Shown here: piece by piece, positions 1 through 6,935 of the stretch
Layout of the letters: every line of letters begins with the position of its first letter
Position numbering within the stretch: the stretch's first letter is position 1
Source of the DNA: an uncultured Clostridia bacterium
Lineage (GTDB): Bacteria; Bacillota; Clostridia; TANB77; CAG-508
Direction of reading: 5' to 3'
NCBI GenBank assembly: GCA_948857205.1
Contig: CAQPRV010000114.1
Coordinates: 1 to 17,057 of the forward strand
Length of the DNA stretch: 17,057 nucleotides
Notes under the pieces: model-generated
The model's database searches: none
Told to the model about the DNA's origin: nothing
Seen by the model: the letters and a program-made list of their open reading frames with translations, nothing else
Position numbers and translations under genes: made by a program

Positions 1-239
1 AATTAGAAATAAGACACTATAAAATAAGACCAAGAACACCAGAGCATAATGGAAAAGTAGAAAGAAGCCATAGAAATGACAATGAAAGATTTTATAGTTA
101 TTTAAAATTCTTTAGTTTAGAAGATTTAATAAAACAAGGAAAAGCATACTTAAAAAGATAAAACAATATACCAATGGGAGTATTAGGATACCTAACACCA
201 AAAGAAAAAAGAGCAGAATTAGAAACACAAGTAGCGTAG
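1..239 (+). pseudogene. 3' end of a broken IS transposase (DDE integrase core)
   Basis: Reading from base 3, the DNA encodes about 52 residues containing RPRTPEHNGKVERSHRND and then ERFYSYLKF. This is the region around the last acidic residue of a DDE integrase core, as found in IS3/IS481-like transposases. A TAA stop at 159-161 interrupts the frame. The same frame then continues with NNIPMGVLGYLTPKEKRAELE, typical of the C-terminal tail of this family, up to a TAG at 237-239. The stop sits where relatives usually have a sense codon (often Ser before the NRIPM-like motif), so a one-base nonsense mutation is likely. The 5' part lies outside the window. The exact IS family is inferred from the motif, not from a search. 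The element is probably inactive. Confidence 0.75.
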
Positions 240-240
240 A

Positions 241-309
241 ATTTAGAAAAATATAATAAAATCATTAATGTAGTGTAGCGGAAAGTTATTTTATTATATT
301 TTTCTAAAT
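241..309. repeat. Perfect 22-bp inverted repeat after the transposase
   Basis: Bases 241-262 are perfectly complementary to 288-309, with a 25-base loop. The arm begins two bases after the transposase stop codon. A second, GC-richer hairpin follows at 312-327: six base pairs closed by a GAAA tetraloop. A weak TAGTA/TACTA hairpin and a run of seven T end near 360. Together these may form a transcription stop protecting or ending the IS, or a structured RNA at its 3' end. The structure is visible in the sequence; the role is inference. Confidence 0.6.
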
Positions 310-369
310 GCTGGTGCGAAAGCACCAATAGTAAATTCAATAATACTACAAATTTTTTTATAAAAGTTT

Positions 370-388
370 GTTTCACATCATTGACACA
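370..388 (-). repeat. IS-end-like sequence, copy 1
   Basis: Read on the minus strand, this stretch begins TGTGTCAAT and continues GATGTGAAAC. It lies about 130 bp after the transposase stop and begins with TGT, as many IS3/IS481-type ends do, so it is a good candidate for the right end of the element whose transposase relic opens the window. A closely related copy lies at 3312-3333 in the same orientation. No left end is visible, so the assignment is tentative. Confidence 0.4.
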
Positions 389-423
389 TATACAGTTTCT
401 ACCTAATTAATGTGATTTAAGTA

Positions 424-452
424 TTGAAAATATGTTTAATTTATGTTAAATT
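424..452 (+). promoter_or_regulatory. Probable sigma-A promoter for the 494-958 gene
   Basis: TTGAAA (424-429) and TAAATT (447-452) are separated by 17 bases. A TG one base before the -10 (444-445) gives an extended -10 element. The start codon lies about 40 bases downstream, behind a good ribosome binding site. In such AT-rich DNA, chance matches are common, so confidence is moderate. Confidence 0.4.
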
Positions 453-493
453 TATTATTAATTAATGGAGTAAAAAACGAAGGAGATTGACTT

Positions 494-958
494 ATGATAA
501 AGATAGAAAATTATCCAAATGCATATAAAGAAGTATATGTTATTCTGAATTATATAAATAAAGGAGATTTAGAAAAAATACCACAAACTTTTATAGATAT
601 GCTTAAAAGAAAAATGAACAAAGACTATGAATTTAAACTAGATACTAGTATAGATTTTGAAGAACAAAATCTATTAAAAGAAACAAAAGTGATATTAGGA
701 TATATTTTCTTAAATTATTGGGGAACAAAGGAACAAAAATTAACAATAGAGCAAAAGTTTAGAAATGATATAGCTAAAAAAGAAGAACAGAAGATAAAAA
801 ATAACCGAGATGAATTATTTCTAAATAATAAATCTACAAAACTCAGTCCAAGAGCCAATCAGAACGAAGAAGTGAAAATAATAGAATATAAAAAAGATAT
901 AATAAAACAATTCATTGATAAATTAAAAAAAATATTAAGACATATGAAAAGGAAATAA
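494..958 (+). CDS. Uncharacterised protein, 154 aa, charged C-terminal tail
   Basis: I do not recognise a characterised family. AAGGAG at 480-485 lies 8 bases before the ATG, a strong site that fixes the start. The first ~95 residues (YPNAYKEVYVILNYI, then LEKIPQTFIDMLKRK and ILGYIFLNYWGTKEQ) look like a compact mostly helical domain. Residues 95-154 are rich in Lys, Glu and Asn and probably extended or coiled. There is no signal peptide, membrane segment or cysteine pattern, so it is likely cytosolic. It ends 16 bases before the repeat/amidoligase gene, on the same strand, so the two were probably co-transcribed. A partner role to that gene, or a recurrent small mobile-region protein, are both possible. 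The frame is intact, unlike the gene after it. Confidence 0.8.
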   Translation: MIKIENYPNAYKEVYVILNYINKGDLEKIPQTFIDMLKRKMNKDYEFKLDTSIDFEEQNLLKETKVILGYIFLNYWGTKEQKLTIEQKFRNDIAKKEEQKIKNNRDELFLNNKSTKLSPRANQNEEVKIIEYKKDIIKQFIDKLKKILRHMKRK

Positions 959-974
959 AAAAGAGGAACAAAAT

Positions 975-2252
975 ATGAGAAATGAGGAGATAAGAGATAA
1001 ATGTCACTCTGAAAAAGTTGATGAAATCAAAAATTATCTTGAAAGAAGAAAAGAATTAGGGCTAGGGGTAATGGAAATATATGAACTAATCAAAGCAACT
1101 AAAGATATAGAGTATATTGATAATATTATTAGTAATAGCCGATATAGAAGTGAACTAGATTTGTATGGTATTGCAAATTTGATAGCATCGACGGGAGATA
1201 TTAATTATATAAAAAATTGTCTTGGAAGGAGGCAAGAATTAGAACTTGATTCAAGTGATATAGTTTTTTTAATAATAGCAACAGAAGATAAAGATTATAT
1301 TAAACAATGTATTGATAAAAAAGAAGAATTTAAAATAAAACAATTTTATTTAGTTAAGCTAATAACTGCAACAAAAGATGTTAAATATATAAAAAGTATA
1401 ATAGAGAATGTATCAAAAAGAGAAGAACTCGGATTACATTTAGATGAAATAATTCAGTTAATTAGAGAAATAGGAGATAATAATTATACAAAAAGCATTA
1501 TAGAGAATATAGATAAAAGGGAACAATTAGAATTAAATTCAAGAGCTATTGTGTTAATAGAAACTATTAATAATACTGAATATAGCAAAGAGTGTGTATA
1601 CAAAGCTAAAGAATTAAATTTAAAACCAGATGATGTTGTAAATTTAATTCAAACAATAGGAGATATTAACTTTACCAAAAACTGTATTGAAGAAAAAGAA
1701 AAATTATCATTAAGTTCGTATTGGGTTATAAAACTAATAAAAGAAACAAAAGATGTTAACTACATAAAAAACTGTATAGAAAGAAAAAAAGAACTAGGAA
1801 TACCAAATGAAAAATTATATGAATTAATACAATCTACAAATGATATATACTATATAAAACAGTGTATTGATAGACGAGAAAAATTAGGATTAAATTTATA
1901 TGACACATTTACATTAATAGAAATATCTGGGTATTATGAATGGGCTGAAACTTTTTTACAATCTATAGAAAAAACTAATTTGTTTGAAGATAAAAAAGCA
2001 AAGGTAATTAAATTACCTAGTAACATGACAATAGGAATAGAAATAGAGTCAGAAGGAGAAAATTCAGATGTAATTGAATATAAGTTATCAAATCTTATTG
2101 CTGAAGGTTGGGAATGTAAACATGATGGAACTCTTTATTTTGGAGCTGAAGTAGTATCACCAATATTAACAAAAGATATGAAGAATGCTTCAGAAATAAT
2201 CAGAAAAGTATGCAATAGATTACAAGGACTTCGGTCAAACAGTATCAGATAA
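975..2252 (+). CDS. Helical-repeat amidoligase, N-terminal part of a frameshifted gene
   Basis: AGAGG at 962-966 precedes the ATG by 8 bases. Residues ~14-320 are about ten tandem repeats of 30-33 residues with the pattern D-x-x-Y-I-K-x-C-I-x-x-R-x-E-L-x-L, then seven variable residues and L-I-x-x-T. Clear units begin near residues 44, 75, 105, 135, 168, 200, 230, 260 and 290; each probably folds as a helical pair. From residue 350 an amidoligase (COOH-NH2 ligase, glutamine-synthetase-like fold) domain begins: MTIGIEIE, then DGTLYFGAEVVSP at ~384-396. The frame runs into a stop at 2250-2252 after unrelated residues (GLRSNSIR). The expected continuation, CGGHIHIG, is found in the +1 frame at 2254-2277, so this is the front half of one larger gene. 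Known amidoligases form amide bonds on small metabolites or peptides using ATP. The substrate here is unknown. The separated fragment would lack half its active site. Confidence 0.75.
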   Translation: MRNEEIRDKCHSEKVDEIKNYLERRKELGLGVMEIYELIKATKDIEYIDNIISNSRYRSELDLYGIANLIASTGDINYIKNCLGRRQELELDSSDIVFLIIATEDKDYIKQCIDKKEEFKIKQFYLVKLITATKDVKYIKSIIENVSKREELGLHLDEIIQLIREIGDNNYTKSIIENIDKREQLELNSRAIVLIETINNTEYSKECVYKAKELNLKPDDVVNLIQTIGDINFTKNCIEEKEKLSLSSYWVIKLIKETKDVNYIKNCIERKKELGIPNEKLYELIQSTNDIYYIKQCIDRREKLGLNLYDTFTLIEISGYYEWAETFLQSIEKTNLFEDKKAKVIKLPSNMTIGIEIESEGENSDVIEYKLSNLIAEGWECKHDGTLYFGAEVVSPILTKDMKNASEIIRKVCNRLQGLRSNSIR

Positions 2253-3015
2253 CTGTGGAGGTCATATTCATATAGGAGCAAATTATCTAACAATGGAGGA
2301 AAGTTGGAATAATTTGGGCGATATATGGGGAAATGCAGAAAAAATATTATATATTATCAGTAATAAAGCAGGTGAGCTTCCTCGTTATAAAGTAAATGAA
2401 ACTGCAAAACCATTTTCTAAAATATTAGAAGAAAAACTAAATAAAGAAAGAGGAGAAATAGAAAATAAGAAAAGTTTAAAAAAAATTATGATAAATTCAC
2501 AAAATGGACGATATTATGGAATTAACTTTAAGAAATCTGACACTATAGAATTTAGATTATCTAATGGTACTCTTAATGCAGATACATGGATTGAAAATAT
2601 CAATTTATTTGGTGGAATTGTAAAAATAGCACAAGACATTGCTATTATACAAAAAAAGCCAGAAAAAGAAAGAACAATAGAAGAACAAAATTTACTAAGG
2701 AATTTTTATATAATTAAAGAAGAGAAAATAAGTGAATGTGAGAGACTGGAAGCTTTATTAACTTTAGCAATACCCGTAGAAAATAGAGATATTTATAGGG
2801 AACGTTATGAAGAAAATAGCAAATTATTAAAACAAAATTCAGAGTTAAATGAAAACATCATAAATAGTTTAGCTAAAAGCCAAATTGATATGAACAAAAT
2901 AGGAAGAAAGGTATTTTTAGGAGAAGATGGAATAAAAGGAGACGAATATAGAAATGGAGCTAGAATAATTGAGGAAGCACTTAGAGAGAATATATTAGGA
3001 AATGGAGAAATATAA
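2221..3015 (+). pseudogene. Amidoligase, C-terminal part (frameshifted off 975-2252)
   Basis: In this frame the protein resumes as DFGQTVSDNCGGHIHIG (2227-2277), carrying the histidine motif of the amidoligase family. Further on are NGRYYGINF (2494-2520) and DTIEFRLSNGTLNADTW (2539-2589), the family's acidic/arginine motif (E-F-R, then N-G-T). After about residue 110 of this part comes a Lys/Glu-rich helical stretch. The reading frame is open from 2200 and has its first ATG at 2293, but that ATG lies inside the domain and after the histidine motif, with no ribosome binding site, so it is not a real start. One extra G around 2226-2228 would explain the shift (CAA GAC TTC becoming CAA GGA CTT). 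The frame ends with TAA at 3013-3015, itself probably a premature stop because homologous-looking sequence continues beyond it. Function is probably lost unless ribosomes shift frame. Confidence 0.7.
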
Positions 3016-3168
3016 TTATTTGGAATAACTCCACAAGAAATGAATAATTGTAATATAAGATTAGCAACAAGAGGGATTATACTAAGAAAAGATGGAAAAA
3101 TTGCTTTGCAAAATAAAAGCAATAAAAATGAATATAAATATGAAATATTACAAAAATATTCCAACTAA
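3016..3168 (+). pseudogene. Relic of a C-terminal Nudix domain
   Basis: Directly after the TAA at 3013-3015 and in the same frame, the DNA reads LFGITPQEMNNCNIRLATRG, then IILRKDGKIALQNKSNKNEYK, and ends YEILQKYSN before TAA at 3166-3168. The R-G-I-I-L-R-x-D-G-K-I-A-L pattern followed by E-Y-K is the first strand pair of a Nudix hydrolase, just before its usual L-x-G-G-G and Nudix box. The box (G-x5-E-x7-R-E-x2-E-E-x-G) is absent. The closing YEILQKYSN resembles a C-terminal helix, so I infer an internal deletion that removed the catalytic part. The original gene was therefore probably repeats, amidoligase and Nudix in one chain. Domain identity rests on motif recognition only. Confidence 0.55.
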
Positions 3169-3270
3169 AAAGGGGCTTATAAAAATAGTAGAAAAAGATA
3201 AGAATTGGGAAAATTGAAATTATTAACAAAGGAAACATACAATATTACTGAAATAAAAATTTGAATATAG

Positions 3271-3306
3271 CCTAGAGTCATTATGTGATTCTAGGTATTT
3301 TTATAT
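3271..3306 (+). terminator. Rho-independent terminator of the accessory block
   Basis: A 10-bp stem, CCTAGAGTCA (3271-3280) with TGATTCTAGG (3286-3295), contains one G-U pair, has a TTATG loop, and is followed by a T-rich tail, TATTTTTATATTTT. It lies about 100 bases after the last relic codon and separates the accessory genes from the femX-like promoter. Confidence 0.8.
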
Positions 3307-3311
3307 TTTCT

Positions 3312-3333
3312 GTTTCACATTAATTGTAACACT
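3312..3333 (-). repeat. IS-end-like sequence, copy 2
   Basis: On the minus strand this reads TGTTACAAT followed by TAATGTGAAACA. Aligned to copy 1 at 370-388, it shares TGT, CAAT and ATGTGAAACA with one single-base gap. Both copies have the same orientation and bracket the accessory block (494-3168). No transposase lies beside this one. It may be a solo IS end or scar. The rest of the 3169-3537 gap holds the terminator before it, the promoter at 3477-3505, and nothing else I can recognise. Confidence 0.35.
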
Positions 3334-3476
3334 ATAGCATTTTTCTTAAATACATAATTAATTATAAAAATAGTCTACTATGAACTATAGGTAGTAGTGA
3401 AGATACATTAGATAATTATATTATAAAATACTTTTAAGGCAATTATTTAAAATTTTAAGCTAATAGTCTAAATTAC

Positions 3477-3505
3477 TTGTAAATTTTTATGATTTAGTGT
3501 AAAAT
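3477..3505 (+). promoter_or_regulatory. Probable sigma-A promoter for the FemX-like gene
   Basis: TTGTAA (3477-3482) and TAAAAT (3500-3505) are separated by 17 bases; the -10 matches the consensus in five of six positions. It sits 45 bases before the chosen start and after the upstream terminator, so it is the natural promoter for the femX-alr run. Confidence 0.5.
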
Positions 3506-3549
3506 ACCAATATATTGTAAATAATAAAATAGGAGGAATGAGAAAATCA

Positions 3550-4608
3550 ATGAGATTCGTAACAGACGAAGAATCGAAACAAGAATACAAGAAATTTTTA
3601 GAAAGCAATGAGAGATGTAACTTTCAGCAATCATTAGAATGGTCAGAAGTAAAAAAGCCAAACTGGAAACCAGAAGTAATACTAGCAGAAGACGAAGATG
3701 GAAACATAATAGGGGCACTATGTGTACTAATTAGAAAAATGCCAATATTTGGAAATATAATGTATGCATCAAGAGGACCAGTATGTGATATACATGACAT
3801 ATCAGTAATGAAACAAATAACAGAAGGAGCAAAAGAATTAGCAAAAAAATACAAGGCTATAGTATTAAGAATAGAGCCAGACATATTAAGTAGCGATGAA
3901 AGTTTTAGAGATATAGTAACAAATTTAGGATATAAAATAAAAGATGATGCAAAAGACTTTAAAGACGAAATACAACCAAGATATGTATTTAGACTAGACA
4001 TAAAAGATAAAACAGAGGAAGAAATTTTAGCAGGTTTCAAGCAAAAATGGAGATACAATATAAAACTAGCAAGAAAAAAAGGAGTAACAATAAAAGAAGG
4101 AACAAAAGAAGACTTAGAAGACTTCCATAAAATAATGATTGAAACAGGAGCAAGAGATGGATTCATAATACGTCCATTAGAATACTTTGAAAAAATGTAT
4201 GATTGTTTAGGTCCAAAACACATGAAAATTTTAATGGCATATTATGAGGACAAGCCAATATCAGGAGTTATCCCAATATTCTATGGAAACAAAACTTGGT
4301 ACTTATACGGAGCAAGTAGTAACCAACATAGAAATTTAATGCCCAACTATTTATTACAATGGGAAATGATAAAAATGGCAATTGCAAGAAATGATGACAT
4401 ATATGACTTTAGAGGAGTATCAGGAGTAGTTGATGAGAACCATCCACAATATGGATTATATAGATTCAAACAAGGCTTTGGAGCAACCTTTACAGAATTT
4501 ATAGGAGAAGTATATTATCCATTTAAACCTTTAACCTATAAATTATACAGATTCTCAGAAAAAACCTTTAGAACCTTAAGACAACTTAAGAGAAAATTAA
4601 AGAAATAA
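3550..4608 (+). CDS. FemX/FemA-type peptidoglycan bridge aminoacyltransferase
   Basis: This protein of 352 aa transfers an amino acid from aminoacyl-tRNA onto the stem peptide of a peptidoglycan precursor, starting or extending the interpeptide bridge (FemABX family, two GNAT-like lobes). Visible family features are NFQQSLEWSEVK near the N-terminus, GNIMYASRGPVCD, KQKWRYNIKLARKKGV in the middle (the family K-x-R-Y-N-I-K-x-A segment), and WYLYGASSNQHRNLMPNYLLQWEMI with YDFRGVSG in the second lobe. Its length fits FemX-like members without the long coiled-coil arm. The AGGAGG at 3531-3536 lies only 1 base before an ATG at 3538 but 13 bases before the in-frame ATG at 3550 (MRFVTDEE), so 3550 is preferred; 3538 would add four residues. 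Alanine racemase follows 94 bases later, a sensible neighbour for cell-wall synthesis. The amino acid it adds cannot be told from sequence. Confidence 0.88.
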   Translation: MRFVTDEESKQEYKKFLESNERCNFQQSLEWSEVKKPNWKPEVILAEDEDGNIIGALCVLIRKMPIFGNIMYASRGPVCDIHDISVMKQITEGAKELAKKYKAIVLRIEPDILSSDESFRDIVTNLGYKIKDDAKDFKDEIQPRYVFRLDIKDKTEEEILAGFKQKWRYNIKLARKKGVTIKEGTKEDLEDFHKIMIETGARDGFIIRPLEYFEKMYDCLGPKHMKILMAYYEDKPISGVIPIFYGNKTWYLYGASSNQHRNLMPNYLLQWEMIKMAIARNDDIYDFRGVSGVVDENHPQYGLYRFKQGFGATFTEFIGEVYYPFKPLTYKLYRFSEKTFRTLRQLKRKLKK

Positions 4609-4702
4609 GCCTAATATAAATTAGTTTCATGAGAAGGTATTTATAAAAATAGATAATACAAAACCATAATATTACAAACAAATCTTTTAAGGAGAAAAGA
4701 AT

Positions 4703-5821
4703 TTGAATACTTTAGTAATAAATAAAGAAGATTTAAAACATAATATAGAACAAATAAAGAAATATGTTGATAAAAGTGGACAAGAAGATAAGGAAAATAA
4801 AGTAAAAATTATAGCAGTTGTAAAAGGAAATGGTTATGGATTAGGTATAGTAGAATATACTAAAATATTAATTGACCAAGGAATATCAATATTTGCAGTA
4901 TCAACAATTGAAGAAGCACTACAATTAAGAGAGGCTGGAATCAAACAAGACATTTTAATGTTATCATCCACAGCAATAAAACAAGATGTGGAAACTCTAG
5001 TAGAAAATAATATTATAATAACAATTGGATCAAAAGAAGCTGCAAGAATTGCAGAGGAAGTTGGAAAAGAAAAAAGGAAGAAAATTAGAGCGCATTTAAA
5101 AGTTGATACTGGATTTGGTAGATATGGATTTATTTACACAAATCTAGAAGAAATACTTAATTCGATAAAAGACCTAAAAAATGTGAATATAGAAGGAACT
5201 TTTTCACATTTTTCTATAAGTTTCTTTAAGGATAAATATACAGAAATGCAATTTGAAAGATTTATCAAGGTAATAGAAAGGTTAAAAATGGAGGACTTTA
5301 ATACAGGCTTACTTCATATATGCAATTCATCAGCGACCTTAAAATTTCCAAATATGCATTTAAATGCGGTAAGAGTTGGATCAGCCTTTTTAGGAAGATT
5401 ATCTTTTAGTAATAATATAGGACTAAAAAGAATAGCATATTTAGAGTCTCAAATTGCAGAGATAAAAGAACTACCTAAGGGATTTAATATTGGATATTCT
5501 AATACGTATACTACTAAAAAAGCTACAAAAATTGCAGTTATTCCATGTGGATACATGAATGGAATAAACTTGTCAAATGATAGAGATATGTTTAGAGTAA
5601 TTGATAAAATAAGATATATAGTTAGAGATATAAAAGATTTTCTAAAAGATCAATCAAAGTATGCAAAAATTAGAAATACCAAATGTAAAATATTAGGCAG
5701 AATTGGAACCTATCATGTAGTTTGTGATATTACTGGTAAAGATATTGATATAGGTGAAAAAGTTATATTCGAAGTTAATCCAAAATTTATTGATTCTAGC
5801 TTAAGAAGGGAGTATAGATAG
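4703..5821 (+). CDS. alr: Alanine racemase
   Basis: This cytosolic PLP enzyme interconverts L- and D-alanine and supplies D-Ala for peptidoglycan. It has 372 aa, normal for the family. Lys41 in VVKGNGYGLG is the PLP-binding lysine (usual form V-K-A-N-A-Y-G-H-G). DTGFGRYGF and FSHFS match the barrel motifs. Tyr265 in IGYSNTYT corresponds to the second catalytic base, followed by IPCGYMNG in the C-terminal beta domain. The start is TTG, supported by AAGGAG at 4689-4694 with 8-base spacing; no ATG lies nearby. The stop codon overlaps the next gene's GTG by one base, so translation is probably coupled. The consensus A and H in the PLP loop are G and L here, a mild divergence. It could be a paralogue specialised for another amino acid, but alanine racemase is the best reading. 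Confidence 0.9.
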   Translation: MNTLVINKEDLKHNIEQIKKYVDKSGQEDKENKVKIIAVVKGNGYGLGIVEYTKILIDQGISIFAVSTIEEALQLREAGIKQDILMLSSTAIKQDVETLVENNIIITIGSKEAARIAEEVGKEKRKKIRAHLKVDTGFGRYGFIYTNLEEILNSIKDLKNVNIEGTFSHFSISFFKDKYTEMQFERFIKVIERLKMEDFNTGLLHICNSSATLKFPNMHLNAVRVGSAFLGRLSFSNNIGLKRIAYLESQIAEIKELPKGFNIGYSNTYTTKKATKIAVIPCGYMNGINLSNDRDMFRVIDKIRYIVRDIKDFLKDQSKYAKIRNTKCKILGRIGTYHVVCDITGKDIDIGEKVIFEVNPKFIDSSLRREYR

Positions 5822-6909
5822 TGATGGAAGAAAAAGAGTCAAAGGAAGAACAAAAAATAGAAGAAACTAAGCCAATAAAAAAAGGCTTTTTTAAAAAAGT
5901 TTGGTCATCAATTGTAAAAATAGAGGAATATCCAGAAATGGCAGCACAAGGAGTTGGTAAGGCAATTTCTTATTTAGTAAAAATAACTGCTATACTTGCA
6001 ATTGTTCTTTGTATAGGAATAATATATCAAACTTATGAAATGGTACAAGATGGAATAAATTATTTACAAAAGGATTTTCCAGAATTTTCATATAAAGAAG
6101 GTAAACTTAAAGTTGAGTCTCAAGATAAAATAGTAATACAAAAAGAAGATTCTTTTCTTGGAAAAACAATAATTGATACAAAAACAGAAGAAGAAAACAA
6201 AATAAATCAATATATTAATCAAGTATCAGAAAGTGGTAGTGGAATAATTATCTTAAAAAATAAAGTTATTCTAAAAAACCCATCGGTTACAGGAACTATA
6301 AATTATAATTATAATGACCTTTTAAGTCAAATGGGAATACAAGAATTTACAAAACAAGATGTCATAAATTACGCAAAAAGTTCACAAATTATAAATTTAT
6401 ATGTTAGTGTATTTATAACGGTTTTTGTTTATAGTTTTATAATGTATTTTTTAACTACAATCTCAAATGCACTATTTTTAAGTATATTTGGATATTTAGC
6501 ATCATGGTTAGCAAAAATAAGAATGAGATATGTAGCAATTTTTAATATGTCAATATATGCACTTACTTTATCAACAATTTTAAATATGTTATATGTAGGA
6601 GTAAATATATTTGTAGATTTTAATATGGAATATTTCGAAGTAATGTATGTATCAGTAGCAGCAATATATTTAGTAGCAGCAATTTTTATTTTGAAGTCTG
6701 AGTTTATAAAAAAACAAGCTGAATTAATTAAAATAGCAGAAGCGGAAGCGATTGTAAAACAACAATTAGAAGAAGAAAAAGAAAAGGAAGAAGAAGAGAA
6801 AAATAGAAATAAAGAAACTAAAAAAGAAGAAAAGAAAGAAGAGAATAAGAAGCAAAACAAAAAAGACAAGGAAAATCAGGGAGAAGAACCAGAAGGTTCA
6901 AAGGCTTAA
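5821..6909 (+). CDS. DUF1189-family integral membrane protein
   Basis: This is a 362-aa membrane protein of unknown function. After a charged N-terminus comes GFFKKVWSSIVKIEEYPEMA, the amphipathic lead typical of DUF1189, then a first membrane helix (~residues 47-70). An extracytoplasmic domain (~70-190) contains Asn-rich and Lys/Glu-rich stretches. A cluster of four hydrophobic segments (~190-295) follows. The last ~60 residues are an almost unbroken Lys/Glu tail, surely cytoplasmic. The GTG start overlaps the last base of the alr stop; an ATG directly follows at 5824. AAGGGAG at 5806-5812 serves either, 8 or 11 bases away. FtsH starts 26 bases downstream, so the two are very likely co-transcribed. 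Maltodextrin-related roles have been proposed for some DUF1189 neighbours, but nothing here supports that; the FtsH context suggests membrane-protein handling, which is inference. Confidence 0.8.
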   Translation: MMEEKESKEEQKIEETKPIKKGFFKKVWSSIVKIEEYPEMAAQGVGKAISYLVKITAILAIVLCIGIIYQTYEMVQDGINYLQKDFPEFSYKEGKLKVESQDKIVIQKEDSFLGKTIIDTKTEEENKINQYINQVSESGSGIIILKNKVILKNPSVTGTINYNYNDLLSQMGIQEFTKQDVINYAKSSQIINLYVSVFITVFVYSFIMYFLTTISNALFLSIFGYLASWLAKIRMRYVAIFNMSIYALTLSTILNMLYVGVNIFVDFNMEYFEVMYVSVAAIYLVAAIFILKSEFIKKQAELIKIAEAEAIVKQQLEEEKEKEEEEKNRNKETKKEEKKEENKKQNKKDKENQGEEPEGSKA

Positions 6910-6935
6910 AAAAGAAAGGAGAAAAAGTAAGCAAC

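Noticed and set aside
98..376. Minus-strand frame of 92 residues
   Set aside because: It runs antisense through the transposase relic and the hairpin region, has no ribosome binding site, and is explained by AT-rich antisense coding.
1014..1940. CRISPR array or DNA tandem repeat
   Set aside because: The ~90-base periodicity is at the protein level; the DNA units differ too much and there are no spacers.
2293..2295. ATG at 2293 as the start of an independent gene
   Set aside because: Conserved amidoligase motif CGGHIHIG lies upstream in the same frame, so the ATG is internal; no ribosome binding site is present.
2805..3164. Minus-strand frame of 119 residues rich in Leu, Ser and Phe
   Set aside because: It is the mirror of the amidoligase/Nudix relic; its composition is what antisense of Lys/Glu-rich coding gives.
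6429..6869. Minus-strand frame with Ser/Phe runs
   Set aside because: It is the antisense of the Lys/Glu tail and membrane helices of the DUF1189 protein.
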